Source: Bacteroidota bacterium (lineage in GTDB: Bacteria > Bacteroidota > JABWAT01). From it: a stretch of DNA of 64,000 bases. How positions within the stretch are numbered: the first letter of the stretch is position 1; every line of letters starts with the position of its first letter. The stretch spans positions 186,001-250,000 of the forward strand of contig JAKLJL010000002.1 of NCBI GenBank assembly GCA_023151185.1, given 5' to 3'. The position numbers and the translations under genes are program-made. This document shows positions 17,379 through 26,460 of this stretch, in pieces. The notes beneath the pieces were generated by a model. That model did not search any database. It saw nothing but the letters and a program-made list of their open reading frames with translations, and had not been told where the DNA came from.

Positions 17379-19193
17379 TCAGTCAAGCTCAAATTTTTTA
17401 AGATAGCCTGAGTCCTGACCGGATTCGGGCATTTCGGTTTTATAAAGAACAAAATCACCAAGAACCAGAACATCCATTCCGGTATTCATAAAACAGGTAA
17501 ATGCCTCTTCAGGACGGCAAACAATTGGCTCTCCCCTGACATTGAAACTGGTATTAATGACGATGGGAACACCGGTCAGCTTTTCAAATTCATCCAGAAT
17601 CTGCCAGAAAAATAAGTTGGTCTCCCGGTGAACGGTTTGGATCCTGGCAGAAAAATCGACGTGAGTAACTGCAGGAATTTCTGATCTGACCTGGTTGAGC
17701 AGTTCAATACCAAACAGATCCCGGTTTTCGGGATACCGCCTCTTCTCTTCCCTAACACCGGCAACCATCAGCATATAGGGTGACTCACCTTCAAACTCAA
17801 ACCAGTCTGATACTTTTTCTGATTTGATGGCAGGAGCAAACGGACGGAAGGATTCTCTGAATTTAATTTTGAGGTTCATAACCGACTGCATCCCTGGTGA
17901 TCTGGCATCCCCGATAATACTCCGGCTTCCAAGTGCTCTCGGGCCATATTCCATTCTTCCTCTGAACAATCCGATGACCTTCTGTTTTTCAATCAGGGCA
18001 GCAATCGTTGAAGGGAGCTTTCCACGGTATTCGTGATACTTGATTCCTTTCTCAACAAGAAAGTGTCTGATTTCTTCATTCGGGTACTCCGGACCCAGAT
18101 AACTCCCGGATTGTGAATCTCTGTTTCCATCTGGATTTCTGCTATTACCAAGTGCCTTGTGCCAGACATACCAGGCTGCCCCTGCGGCACCACCCGCATC
18201 CCCGGCAGCCGGCTGGACCCAGATATTCCTGTAAAGCCCGGTTTTTTTCAGAATACCGTTGGCCACACAGTTTAATGCAACCCCTCCGGCAAGACAGAGG
18301 TTTTCCTCACCGGTTTCCCGGCGGATATGCCCTGCAATTTTTAAAACCAGATCTTCAGTTACCTTTTGAATTGAGCAGGCCAAATCCATTTCTCTTTGAG
18401 TAAGTGGAGTTTCCGGTTTTCGTGCAGGTCCGCCAAACAGATCCTCGAATGCTTTACTGGTCATTTTAAGACCGTAAGGATACTCAAAATAATCCATATT
18501 CAGCCTGAAGGATCCATCTTCCCGAATATCAATCAGGTGATCCAGGATTTTCTGAACATAGACAGGCCGGCCGTAGGGGGCAAGACCCATCACTTTATAT
18601 TCCCCTGAGTTTACTTTAAAACCGGTATAAAAGGTAAAGGCAGAATACAGCAAACCAGCAGAATGGGGAAACCTGATTTCCTTCAGCATGGAAAGGGTGT
18701 TTTCGCGGCCAGTTCCCCAGGAAGTTGTTGTCCACTCGCCAACCCCGTCCATGGTTAAAAACGCTGCAGATCTGAAGGGTGAGGGAAAAAAAGCGGAAGC
18801 AGCATGGCTTTCGTGATGTTCAGGAAAGAAAACCGGTCCTTCAAATCCGGTAAGGTGTTTGTACAGGGAATCCTGAGTCCAAAGTTTATCTTTCAGCCAG
18901 ACCGGCATGGCTTTTAAAAAAGAAGAAAGTCCGGAAGGGGCATACGAAATATAGGTTTCGAGCAGCCGGTCAAATTTCTGAACCGGTTTATCGTAAAATG
19001 CGACATAATCGAGATTCTCTGGCTTAAGGCCTGCCCGTTTCAGGCAAAATTCAACTGCCTGGACAGGAAACCCTTCATCATGGCGGATCCGTGAAAACCG
19101 TTCCTCCTGGGCTGCTGCCACTAAATTGCCGTCAACGATCAAGGCCGCAGCAGAATCATGATAAAACGCCGAAATCCCTAGAATTGCCGTCAT
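17379..19193 (-). CDS. Carbamoyltransferase (NodU/CmcH family)
   Basis: Transfers a carbamoyl group from carbamoyl phosphate, via carbamoyl-adenylate, to a hydroxyl on a small molecule or sugar. The N-terminal ASKHA/Kae1-like domain begins ILGISAFYHDSAAALIVDG and includes HHESHAASAFFPSPF and CLAGGVALNCVANG. The C-terminal YrdC-like part has MEYGPRALGSRSIIGDARSPG and VINTSFNVRGEPIVC. The length of 604 aa is normal. It is the last gene of the SxtJ - DUF5989 - carbamoyltransferase trio, starting two nt after the DUF5989 stop. The natural acceptor is unknown. Confidence 0.92.
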   Translation of the reverse strand: MTAILGISAFYHDSAAALIVDGNLVAAAQEERFSRIRHDEGFPVQAVEFCLKRAGLKPENLDYVAFYDKPVQKFDRLLETYISYAPSGLSSFLKAMPVWLKDKLWTQDSLYKHLTGFEGPVFFPEHHESHAASAFFPSPFRSAAFLTMDGVGEWTTTSWGTGRENTLSMLKEIRFPHSAGLLYSAFTFYTGFKVNSGEYKVMGLAPYGRPVYVQKILDHLIDIREDGSFRLNMDYFEYPYGLKMTSKAFEDLFGGPARKPETPLTQREMDLACSIQKVTEDLVLKIAGHIRRETGEENLCLAGGVALNCVANGILKKTGLYRNIWVQPAAGDAGGAAGAAWYVWHKALGNSRNPDGNRDSQSGSYLGPEYPNEEIRHFLVEKGIKYHEYRGKLPSTIAALIEKQKVIGLFRGRMEYGPRALGSRSIIGDARSPGMQSVMNLKIKFRESFRPFAPAIKSEKVSDWFEFEGESPYMLMVAGVREEKRRYPENRDLFGIELLNQVRSEIPAVTHVDFSARIQTVHRETNLFFWQILDEFEKLTGVPIVINTSFNVRGEPIVCRPEEAFTCFMNTGMDVLVLGDFVLYKTEMPESGQDSGYLKKFELD

Positions 19194-19194
19194 A

Positions 19195-19353
19195 TCAGAA
19201 CAGACTGTAAATAAAAGGGGCCAATGCAGATCCTTTCACTAAAACAAGGATCAGCCCGATTCCCACTAAAATGAGGATAATCGGCATGAGCCAAAGTTTT
19301 TTCCGTTCTTTTAAAAAGTGAAGAAACTCAATGAGAACCGAAGTTTTTGCCAT
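19195..19353 (-). CDS. DUF5989 family small membrane protein (52 aa)
   Basis: A 52-residue protein in the 190-nt gap between the SxtJ and carbamoyltransferase genes. It opens with a polar helix (IEFLHFLKERKKLWLMP) followed by one membrane span and ends GSALAPFIYSLF, the signature of DUF5989 proteins. It lies only two nt from the carbamoyltransferase start. Such proteins regularly occur between these two partners and probably form a membrane platform with SxtJ; this is inference from gene order. Confidence 0.85.
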   Translation of the reverse strand: MAKTSVLIEFLHFLKERKKLWLMPIILILVGIGLILVLVKGSALAPFIYSLF

Positions 19354-19383
19354 AACATGACCAGTCAATTTCAATTTGCCCTG

Positions 19384-19821
19384 TTACCACTGGTTTTTCC
19401 AGCTTTCAGGTTTTTGGGGATGCGGTGTTTCCCAATAGGATTTTAAACGGTTATCCGGCTTTTTTAAAAGTGGGTCTTTTCCTCTTAACCTCATATAAAA
19501 GCCAACCGGTGACAGAACCCCGTAGAAAATCAAAGTAAGAATCAGGTTGGATACAAAAAAGCCAAGAATGAAACCGACGGACATCCAGGCGTTATAACAA
19601 AACCGGAAAGCACTTTTTATGGGGAAAAGGACCAGAAAAAGCAAAATCCAACCGGTCCAGAACCAATCCCAGAATCCCTGCCAGCCGTGCAGCCAGAACC
19701 GAACCGCCAGAATGGCTGCCGGTATCCCGGTCATAACCCCCAGAAACCCACGTTCCAATGAGGCCGGTAATTCAGTCCGGCTCCATAAAAGACGAATTTC
19801 TGACAGAAGTGCTTTGATCAT
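19384..19821 (-). CDS. SxtJ family membrane protein
   Basis: Inner-membrane protein of 145 aa with about three hydrophobic spans. The diagnostic C-terminal block is NLILTLIFYGVLSPVGFYMRLRGKDPL, split here by the last span, followed by a Pro/Trp-rich tail. It is the first gene of the trio with DUF5989 and the carbamoyltransferase. A promoter at 19859-19890 is well placed, about 30 nt from the start, and lies across the start of the divergent peptidase gene. Confidence 0.82.
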   Translation of the reverse strand: MIKALLSEIRLLWSRTELPASLERGFLGVMTGIPAAILAVRFWLHGWQGFWDWFWTGWILLFLVLFPIKSAFRFCYNAWMSVGFILGFFVSNLILTLIFYGVLSPVGFYMRLRGKDPLLKKPDNRLKSYWETPHPQKPESWKNQW

Positions 19822-19858
19822 TGATTTAAATCCGGCTTTTTCAGAAGTTAGAAAGATT

Positions 19859-19890
19859 CAAATTTAGCAGAATAGTGGTGATAAGTAAAA
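19859..19890 (-). promoter_or_regulatory. Candidate promoter of the SxtJ operon
   Basis: On the minus strand TTTT (three of four matches to TTTG), a 20-nt spacer and TAAATTTG, an exact TAnnTTTG. The predicted transcript start is near 19853. The element overlaps the first codons of the divergent YgjP-type gene (19875). Confidence 0.45.
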
Positions 19891-20621
19891 TTAAGTCGGC
19901 AAAAACAGGCAAGGTTCAATGGGTTCAGGTTCCGGAAATCGGACTGGTGTCTTTTACCCAAAAACGGGGACTCAGGCGTATCAGTCTTAAAATTCACCCT
20001 GAAAAGGGGGTTCAACTGGTATATCCTTCCCTGGTGACAACTGAACAGGCTCAAGCCTTTTTAATCAGTAAAAAGGACTGGATCAGCAAACATCTGACCA
20101 AATTCAGCCAGAAACCACCCCGGGTATTTGAGTATGGATCTGAATTCAAAACCCGGTCGTTTCAGCTTCAGTTATTCCAGGCACTGACGGATAAAATCCG
20201 GATTTCACTTAAACACACTCGGATATCTGTTGAAGTTCCACTTTATCTTGAAGCCTCCAATCCTCTTGTTCAGACTACAGTCAAAACTGCAATTGAAGAA
20301 GCTTACCGGATTGAGGCCCGGAATTTCTTACCGTCAAGAACTTCGGAGCTTGCCGCCCGTCATGGTTTTTCTTTTTCAGGCGTTCAAATCCGGAATTCTA
20401 AAACCCGCTGGGGAAGTTGTTCCCACAAAAACGGAATTTCTCTTTCATTACATTTGATGAGGCTTCCTGATCACCTCATCGATTATGTTATTCTTCATGA
20501 ATTGGTTCATACCCGGCATAAAAACCACAGCATCCGGTTTTGGACAGAATTGGAAAGAATCCGGCCGGCAGCTTTAACCGAAGACCGGGAACTTAACCAA
20601 TATAAAATCGGAGTTTACTGA
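19875..20621 (+). CDS. YgjP-like M48-type metallopeptidase (DUF45)
   Basis: Predicted zinc peptidase of the YgjP/WLM group. The zinc motif HELVH gives His208, Glu209 and His212, with third ligand candidate His218 (KNHSIRFW). The upstream signature IRNSKTRWGSCSHKNGISLS is typical of the family. At 248 aa it is normal length, and there is no signal peptide, so it acts in the cytoplasm. The start is one of two adjacent GTG codons (19875 or 19878). The next gene begins one nt after its stop. Physiological substrate unknown. Confidence 0.88.
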   Translation: MVISKIKSAKTGKVQWVQVPEIGLVSFTQKRGLRRISLKIHPEKGVQLVYPSLVTTEQAQAFLISKKDWISKHLTKFSQKPPRVFEYGSEFKTRSFQLQLFQALTDKIRISLKHTRISVEVPLYLEASNPLVQTTVKTAIEEAYRIEARNFLPSRTSELAARHGFSFSGVQIRNSKTRWGSCSHKNGISLSLHLMRLPDHLIDYVILHELVHTRHKNHSIRFWTELERIRPAALTEDRELNQYKIGVY

Positions 20622-20622
20622 T

Positions 20623-21045
20623 ATGCCATTACTGCCTGGCTCTGCCCGTTTTCTGTCTGGTTACCTGGATCTGCTGAAAGAAAATAATCTTCCCTGGGAA
20701 GACATTCCTGCTGATTTCACCTTTTTTATCTGGTTCGACGGCGATACTCCGGCCGGTTTTGCGGGAGTAGAATTTTACAGCAAAGACTGTCTGCTGAGGA
20801 GTGTGGTGGTCAAAGAAAAAGGAAAAGGAACCGGAACTTTACTGGTGTCATCAGTTCTTGAGGAGTTAAAAAGCCGGTCCTTCAACTCAGTTTTTCTGTT
20901 CACTGAAACTGCTTCCCGTTTCTTTTCCGGAATCGGATTCATTGAAACCAGCCGGCAGAAAGTAACCGGACCCTTGAAAAAATCAACTCAGTTCACGGGT
21001 AGCTGTCCGGCAACCGCCACATTTATGGAGTTCAGAATTCAATGA
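20623..21045 (+). CDS. GNAT acetyltransferase, ArsN2-like
   Basis: A 140-aa single-domain GNAT fold. The acetyl-CoA loop reads VVKEKGKGTGTLLVSSVLEE. The end FFSGIGFIETSR followed by a CPATATFM segment resembles the ArsN2 group named for arsenic operons. No arsenic genes are nearby, so the name describes similarity only. It overlaps the following pseudouridine synthase gene by four nt. Confidence 0.72.
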   Translation: MPLLPGSARFLSGYLDLLKENNLPWEDIPADFTFFIWFDGDTPAGFAGVEFYSKDCLLRSVVVKEKGKGTGTLLVSSVLEELKSRSFNSVFLFTETASRFFSGIGFIETSRQKVTGPLKKSTQFTGSCPATATFMEFRIQ

Positions 21046-22067
21046 CCCGGGAACTGGAACGAACTGTATCGGAAGAGGGGCTTGAGGTCCTTCTTGTTGA
21101 TGTACCGGCCGGTAAACGTCCTGAACGCCTCGATGTTTACCTGGCCCGCCTGATAGAAAACGCCACGAGAAGCAAAGTCCAGGCTGGAATTGAATCCGGG
21201 GCTGTATTGGTAAACGGCAGACAGACCAAGGCAAGCTGCAAGGTATTGCCGGGTGACAAAATAAAAATAACTTTGCCCAGGCCACCTGCACCTGAAGCCG
21301 AACCGGAGGAAATTCCCCTGTCCATCGTTTACGAAGATTCAGACCTGGTGATCATTGATAAACCGCCCGGGATGGTGGTTCACCCGGCATATTCGAACTG
21401 GACCGGAACACTGGTCAATGCCCTTCTGCATCATATCGGCAAGCTCAGCGAATTTCACGGCGATCCTATCCGGCCCGGGATTGTTCACCGGATTGACAAG
21501 GACACTTCTGGGCTTTTGGTGGTTGCCAAAAATGAGACAGTTCATGCCCGGTTAGCCCGTGATTTTGCCCGGCATTCCATTGAACGGGAATACTGGGCAT
21601 TGTGTCTTGGAGTTCCAAAGGTTACTTCAGGAACGGTTTCAGGTTTAATTGCCAGGGATCCCAGAAACAGAAAAAAATTTGCAGTCAGCACCAAAGACGG
21701 CAAGCAGGCAGTGACCCATTTTGAACTGATTTCGTCGTTCGGGATTGCAAGTCTGATCAGATGCCATCTGGAAACCGGCAGAACCCATCAAATCAGGGTT
21801 CACCTCAGTTCGATCGGGTTGCCGATTCTCGGCGACAGTGTTTATGGCGGAACCGGCGGGCACCCTGCAGTTCAGTCCGGCAAGCAGAAACAAACACTTG
21901 CAAACCTGCTCAAGGTAATCCCCAGACAAGCCCTTCATGCAAGAACACTTGGATTTCATCATCCCGGAAAAAATGAATTTGTCAGGTTTGAATCCGAATT
22001 GCCTGAAGACTTCAGGCTGGCACTGGAAAGGTTAACCGTATTTTACGAGGAGTCTGTTCATGACTAA
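21042..22067 (+). CDS. rluD: RluD-type RNA pseudouridine synthase
   Basis: Isomerises uridine in RNA, most likely 23S rRNA helix 69 if it is the true RluD. An S4 RNA-binding domain (about 25-85) is followed by the RluA-family catalytic domain. The motif HRIDKDTSGLLVVAKN gives catalytic Asp152. Other family blocks are IIDKPPGMVVHP and TGRTHQIRVHL. The length of 341 aa fits RluD. It overlaps the M50 protease gene by eight nt. RluD versus a close paralogue cannot be settled from one genome window. Confidence 0.85.
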   Translation: MTRELERTVSEEGLEVLLVDVPAGKRPERLDVYLARLIENATRSKVQAGIESGAVLVNGRQTKASCKVLPGDKIKITLPRPPAPEAEPEEIPLSIVYEDSDLVIIDKPPGMVVHPAYSNWTGTLVNALLHHIGKLSEFHGDPIRPGIVHRIDKDTSGLLVVAKNETVHARLARDFARHSIEREYWALCLGVPKVTSGTVSGLIARDPRNRKKFAVSTKDGKQAVTHFELISSFGIASLIRCHLETGRTHQIRVHLSSIGLPILGDSVYGGTGGHPAVQSGKQKQTLANLLKVIPRQALHARTLGFHHPGKNEFVRFESELPEDFRLALERLTVFYEESVHD

Positions 22068-23106
22068 ACTTTTTGCCAGGTGGATAACCAAATTCAGGGT
22101 TTGGTCGGGTGCAGGATCTAAGTATTTTGACAGATCTCAGGCTCCAAAACAAAACTACTGGCTGCATGGGGTTTTGCTCCTGGTCACGTTTGCAACAACT
22201 GCCCTTACCGGCCTTTTCTGGCTTAACCTTTGGGTTCCGTTCAGAAGTGACCTGGATTTTTCTCTGATTTTTATGGGCTTCCCGTATGCCGTAGCCCTGA
22301 TGACCATTATCGGCTGTCATGAATTCGGTCATTACTTTGCTGCACTTTACCACCGGATCAAAGTCTCTCTGCCCTACTTTATTCCTTACCCGCCCTGGTC
22401 GCCGTCCTTGAATGTTGGAACCTTTGGGGCCGTTATCAGACTGCATCAGGCAATTAAAAATAACCGCCAACTTCTGGATATCGGGGCCTACGGGCCTTTT
22501 ACCGGGTTTATTGCTTCCCTGCTGATTCTTCTTATGGGGGTCATGACACTGCCAACGGTTGATTATATTTATACCATCCATCCCAATTACCGGTTCCTGA
22601 GTGAAATTCCTTCACCTCTGGTTTCCCCGAACGGTGATCTTCTTATTTTGGGTGAAAACCTGATTTTCCGGATTTTAACCGACTATTTTCTTCCCTATTC
22701 AATCCCGATGAGTGAAATTTATCACTATCCGCTTCTTCTGGCAGGTTGGTTCGGATTGTTTTTTACCGCAATGAATCTGATGCCGTTTGGTCAACTGGAC
22801 GGCGGTCATATCGTATATGCCGTTTTTGGTGAAAAAATTCACAGGATGACCTCTTACCTCACCCTGGCTGCCTGTTTTTTACTTGGATTTTATGGTCTGA
22901 TTAAAATTTTCATGGGACAGTTTGACGGATCCCAGATAGTCGTTCTCTGGCTGATCTGGGGTGCAGTGTTACTTCTGATTGTGAAACCCTGGCATCCGCC
23001 GGTTGATCAGTTTATGCCGCTTAACAAAAGAAGACTGCTGATGGCGCTTGTCAACCTGATCATTTTGCTTTTTTGCTTTAATCCCATTCCATTTGTTCTG
23101 GTGTAA
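22060..23106 (+). CDS. M50-family site-2-type membrane metalloprotease
   Basis: Intramembrane zinc protease. HEFGH (His87, Glu88, His91) sits in a hydrophobic segment, and the second metal-site motif LDGGH (Asp247) lies in a later helix. Six or so membrane spans are predicted over 348 aa. There is no PDZ domain, unlike RseP, so it belongs to the compact, plastid-like/archaeal-like group with a large central insertion (about 160-225). Its start lies inside the end of the pseudouridine synthase gene. Confidence 0.85.
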   Translation: MTKLFARWITKFRVWSGAGSKYFDRSQAPKQNYWLHGVLLLVTFATTALTGLFWLNLWVPFRSDLDFSLIFMGFPYAVALMTIIGCHEFGHYFAALYHRIKVSLPYFIPYPPWSPSLNVGTFGAVIRLHQAIKNNRQLLDIGAYGPFTGFIASLLILLMGVMTLPTVDYIYTIHPNYRFLSEIPSPLVSPNGDLLILGENLIFRILTDYFLPYSIPMSEIYHYPLLLAGWFGLFFTAMNLMPFGQLDGGHIVYAVFGEKIHRMTSYLTLAACFLLGFYGLIKIFMGQFDGSQIVVLWLIWGAVLLLIVKPWHPPVDQFMPLNKRRLLMALVNLIILLFCFNPIPFVLV

Positions 23107-23122
23107 TAGGCATTTATTTTTG
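23092..23122 (+). promoter_or_regulatory. Bacteroidota-type promoter of the secretion-related operon
   Basis: TTTG (23092-23095), a 19-nt spacer and TATTTTTG (23115-23122) match the Bacteroidota consensus exactly. The -33 half lies in the last codons of the M50 protease gene. The predicted transcript start is near 23127, about 33 nt before the lipoprotein gene. Confidence 0.65.
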
Positions 23123-23159
23123 TATTTTCCATTTTCCAAAATTCAGGTAACTTGCAGGA

Positions 23160-23921
23160 ATGAAATTTTTTACAACGCTAATTGCGGCCAGCAGCTTTTT
23201 ATTTTCCTGCCAGGAAACACATCCGGATTTATCCGGAACCAATCCGTTTGAATCTGCACAGTTTTCAGTTCTTCCTGTGAAAACAGAACCGGAATCCATC
23301 AACCCGGATACTTTAACCGGAACCAAAATGCCGGTCAGAATTTATGGAAAAGCAGTGGTTTCAGAAAAAACCACTCTTGTCATTTCTGTCGGGCAGCAAA
23401 GTAACGGTGGATACCAAACCTCCGTTTCGGAGGAATTAATTGTATCACCCGGACTACCGGATTTTATCCTGAACATTGAGGTGCCCTTTGATCCGGCCCG
23501 GCTTTCTTCGCCAGTTTTTTTCCTTTCAGCATCAGAAAAGGGATCCTCCGCAGCCATTACCCAAACCGGAATAATTCAGGTCGCATCCTACTCAGGTTCA
23601 ACTTCTGCAATTGACTCAATCCGGTTCTCTCCACCGGCAGGAGCAAAACCCGGAAGCTCATTTTCAATGCAGATCTGGTGCTCTGATCTGCACGGTCCTG
23701 AGAACCTGAAAGATGTCTTCGTGATCGGAAAAAGACCTGACGGAACAGTTCAGACACCTTTTTCTGTTCCTCCGGGGCCAACCGCAGGCAGTTTCTTTCT
23801 GGCCATAACCATACCCGAATCATCCCAAACAGGAACTTATACCTGGACCTTCTATTCAAGAAACAAAGGCGGCAGACTCAGTCAGCCGGTCACCCGGACT
23901 TATCAGGTGAATCCAAAATGA
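23160..23921 (+). CDS. Hypothetical lipoprotein
   Basis: Lipoprotein signal with lipobox LFSC near residue 19; 253 aa. The rest is beta-rich and may contain two Ig-like folds, with repeated Pro/Ser/Thr-rich segments (FSVPPGPTAGSFF, ESSQTGTYTWTFYS). It is the first gene after a strong promoter and overlaps the next gene by four nt. No family is recognised; a cell-surface or periplasmic role is likely. Confidence 0.6.
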   Translation: MKFFTTLIAASSFLFSCQETHPDLSGTNPFESAQFSVLPVKTEPESINPDTLTGTKMPVRIYGKAVVSEKTTLVISVGQQSNGGYQTSVSEELIVSPGLPDFILNIEVPFDPARLSSPVFFLSASEKGSSAAITQTGIIQVASYSGSTSAIDSIRFSPPAGAKPGSSFSMQIWCSDLHGPENLKDVFVIGKRPDGTVQTPFSVPPGPTAGSFFLAITIPESSQTGTYTWTFYSRNKGGRLSQPVTRTYQVNPK

Positions 23922-25435
23922 AACTTTCTCTTGTGTTCTTCAGCCTTTTTCTATTAGTTTCCCCTATTTTGGGTCAGAAACCTGCCTATTTCAAAATCTC
24001 TGATCCTGTGGGCAGTTCTGCCCCGCCAACCAACTCGGTATCGAATATGTCCCCGTCTGACTCCGGAATCCTGACCGGGACCGGCAAAGGACTTTACCAG
24101 TACCGCAATCACCAGTTCCTGAAAATGGAAACCGGAGAGCCCCTTCTCGACCAATATGGAGTTTATTCTGTCGCATCCTCTGGTAAATACTCCTTTTTTG
24201 CTACCGGCGAAATCCGTGAAAAAGGTGGCAGTGATGTCACAGCAGGGCTTGCTTACGGGTACAGTTCTGATTTCCTGAAAACCTGGAATAAACTAACACT
24301 TCCTCTTGACCGGTCAGATGATGATTCAATTTTCTTTGGTCAGGATACCATTCTGGCACTGCCCATTGTCGTTCCTGAGCAATTTGTAACTTACGATGCA
24401 GAAGTTTCTGGCGACACAATATGGGTTGCAACCTGGTCTGGCGGTATCCGGCAAAGCAGCGATGGCGGGATAACCTGGCAAAGGACCCTGCTGCCACCTG
24501 ATGACCGGAATTATATTTCACCGGATTCCTCCTATTGGTTTTTCTACAGCCCGGTTTCGAGAGATATTCCACAAAAGGACGGCGGAGATTTGAATTTTCT
24601 TGGGTTTTCGGTTCATAAAACTGCTTCGGGAGTCTTATGGGCAGGAACAGCCGGCGGAATTAACCGCCGGTATTCACCTGAAAGCTGGCAAAAATTTACC
24701 TGGTCTCCGGTTCCGGGATCCCTTCCCGGAAATTGGGTTGTCGGTATTCAGTCCCAAAAAGTCGGACTGACTGAACGGGTTTGGGCTATTTGCTGGCGGG
24801 CAAACGGTGCAGATGAATCCTATGCTCTTGCTTTTACTGATGATCAGGGCAAAACCTGGACCACAACCTTAAAAGATGAAAAAATCTATGACCTGGCCAT
24901 ACATGACAAACTGATTGTTGCTGCCGGCGAAAATGGCGTTTATTATTCTGAGAATGGAACGTCCTGGGGATTCAGATCCTCTTTCAGAGATGAAGAAAAC
25001 AAACAGATAATTCCTTTTTCGGGGTATTATTCTGCCGTCTGGAATGAACAGGATCAAAACTGGATGATTGGGTCTTCGCAGGGTTTGCTGATCAGTTCGA
25101 CGGATAACCCTTTTTCCAGCGGAACCTGGCAGATTCTCAGAAAAGAGGTCCGGGAAGGCACCACTGAAACCTTTGCTTATCCAAATCCATTTAGTCCGGA
25201 TGATGACCGGGTCTGCCGTTTTTCATTTCCCATGGACTCTCAGGTAAAAGTAAAAATATTTTCAAACGACCAGTTACTGGTCAGAGAGCTGAGCCCAGAG
25301 TTTTCCGGGTCCGTCAGGGAAGTTTTGTGGGATGGCCGTGATCATTTCGGAAACCGGTTGAGCAATGGCGTCTATCTGTATCATATTGAAACATCAGGGA
25401 AAGACTTTTGGGGAAAAATTCTAATTCTGGAATAA
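23918..25435 (+). CDS. Secreted beta-propeller-like protein with FlgD/T9SS-type C-terminal domain
   Basis: The signal peptide ends at ILGQ. Residues about 40-410 contain repeated blocks with SSDGGITW, TDDQGKTW and SENGTSW, which look like BNR/sortilin-type propeller blades. The last 85 residues (from YPNPFSPD through GRDHFGNRLSNGVYLYHIE) are a FlgD-Ig-like / type IX secretion sorting-type domain. The protein is therefore probably exported to the surface. It is followed by two PorV-like barrels in overlapping frames, a natural context for a type IX cargo. Confidence 0.7.
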   Translation: MKLSLVFFSLFLLVSPILGQKPAYFKISDPVGSSAPPTNSVSNMSPSDSGILTGTGKGLYQYRNHQFLKMETGEPLLDQYGVYSVASSGKYSFFATGEIREKGGSDVTAGLAYGYSSDFLKTWNKLTLPLDRSDDDSIFFGQDTILALPIVVPEQFVTYDAEVSGDTIWVATWSGGIRQSSDGGITWQRTLLPPDDRNYISPDSSYWFFYSPVSRDIPQKDGGDLNFLGFSVHKTASGVLWAGTAGGINRRYSPESWQKFTWSPVPGSLPGNWVVGIQSQKVGLTERVWAICWRANGADESYALAFTDDQGKTWTTTLKDEKIYDLAIHDKLIVAAGENGVYYSENGTSWGFRSSFRDEENKQIIPFSGYYSAVWNEQDQNWMIGSSQGLLISSTDNPFSSGTWQILRKEVREGTTETFAYPNPFSPDDDRVCRFSFPMDSQVKVKIFSNDQLLVRELSPEFSGSVREVLWDGRDHFGNRLSNGVYLYHIETSGKDFWGKILILE

Positions 25436-26460
25436 TTGCAGCAGCATTATTCCTTTTCTTGGCTTCTGCACAGGCCCAAACTCCGTTGGCGGGTGCGCCC
25501 GGAAGCTATTCCCGGCTTGGGAGTGATGCTTTTTCTACCTCGGCAGGAAATGCTGTGACGGCCTTTCCCGGATTGTATGCCTCAGCTTTTGCAAACGCCG
25601 CCTTACCGGCAGTTTCACGGGTAAAATACTTTTCTGCAAGTAGCTTTAGTCTTGGGCTTGAAAGAGAAATTTATTCAATTTATGGCATGAACCCGGTTGG
25701 CCCATCAGGTGCTGTGGCATATGGACTTCACTATTTCAACTCAGGACCTATTGATTTCAGAAATAATAATGGCGAAAAACTGGAATCGGGTACAGCCTCT
25801 GAATTAACTGGACTTTTCGGGTTTTCTCTGGGTTTATCCAAATTACCTGTTATAGTTGGGATTAACCTGAAATACCGGTATGCCAGCCTTTACAAGGATA
25901 TCCCGGCAACGTCCGGTTTTGGAATTGATGCCGGAGTTCTCTGGAAAACCCGGTGGCCGGGCCTTCTTATTGGCTTTTCAGTCCAGGATCTGAACACTCA
26001 ATACCGTTGGGATACCAAAGAAATTTACGATGAAAATGCCAACACAACTCTCGATTATTTTCCTGTCAGATACCGGCTGGGCGCAAGTTATGACCTTCCC
26101 AGCTTCCGTATTCAACTGCTTGGGGAATATGAGCACTGGACCTACCGGTCCCAGACCAGAATTTTCAGTGTAAGTGAAGGTAATTTTCCGGTTTCAAAAC
26201 TTTCGACTGAAGATGAAGTTGAAAACTCCGGAAATATGCTCAGATTTGGCGGCATCTGGACTCCGGTCGAGTCTCTTTCATTCAGGGCCGGAATTGACCG
26301 GCTGGATCTTTCCTATAAAAAAACAGACATCCGGCCAGGTCTCGGATTCAGATATGAGCACAAGACCGGATTTCTGAACCCGATCATTGATTTCTCTTAC
26401 CTTTTAAACCAAAACGGACCACAGAATTTATGGATTATTTCCGCAGGATTTTCTTACTGA
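25408..26460 (+). CDS. PorV-like outer-membrane barrel protein
   Basis: The TTG start lies 28 nt inside the preceding gene. A signal peptide ending ASAQAQ is followed by a PorV/UPF0164-type opening (LGSDAFSTSAGNAVTAFPGLYASAFANAALPA), split by short loops, then many amphipathic strands. PorV proteins form a 14-strand barrel and act as shuttle or partner in type IX secretion; other members are general FCB barrels. The 350-aa length fits. The C-terminus overlaps the next gene by 31 nt. Confidence 0.68.
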   Translation: MGKNSNSGIIAAALFLFLASAQAQTPLAGAPGSYSRLGSDAFSTSAGNAVTAFPGLYASAFANAALPAVSRVKYFSASSFSLGLEREIYSIYGMNPVGPSGAVAYGLHYFNSGPIDFRNNNGEKLESGTASELTGLFGFSLGLSKLPVIVGINLKYRYASLYKDIPATSGFGIDAGVLWKTRWPGLLIGFSVQDLNTQYRWDTKEIYDENANTTLDYFPVRYRLGASYDLPSFRIQLLGEYEHWTYRSQTRIFSVSEGNFPVSKLSTEDEVENSGNMLRFGGIWTPVESLSFRAGIDRLDLSYKKTDIRPGLGFRYEHKTGFLNPIIDFSYLLNQNGPQNLWIISAGFSY

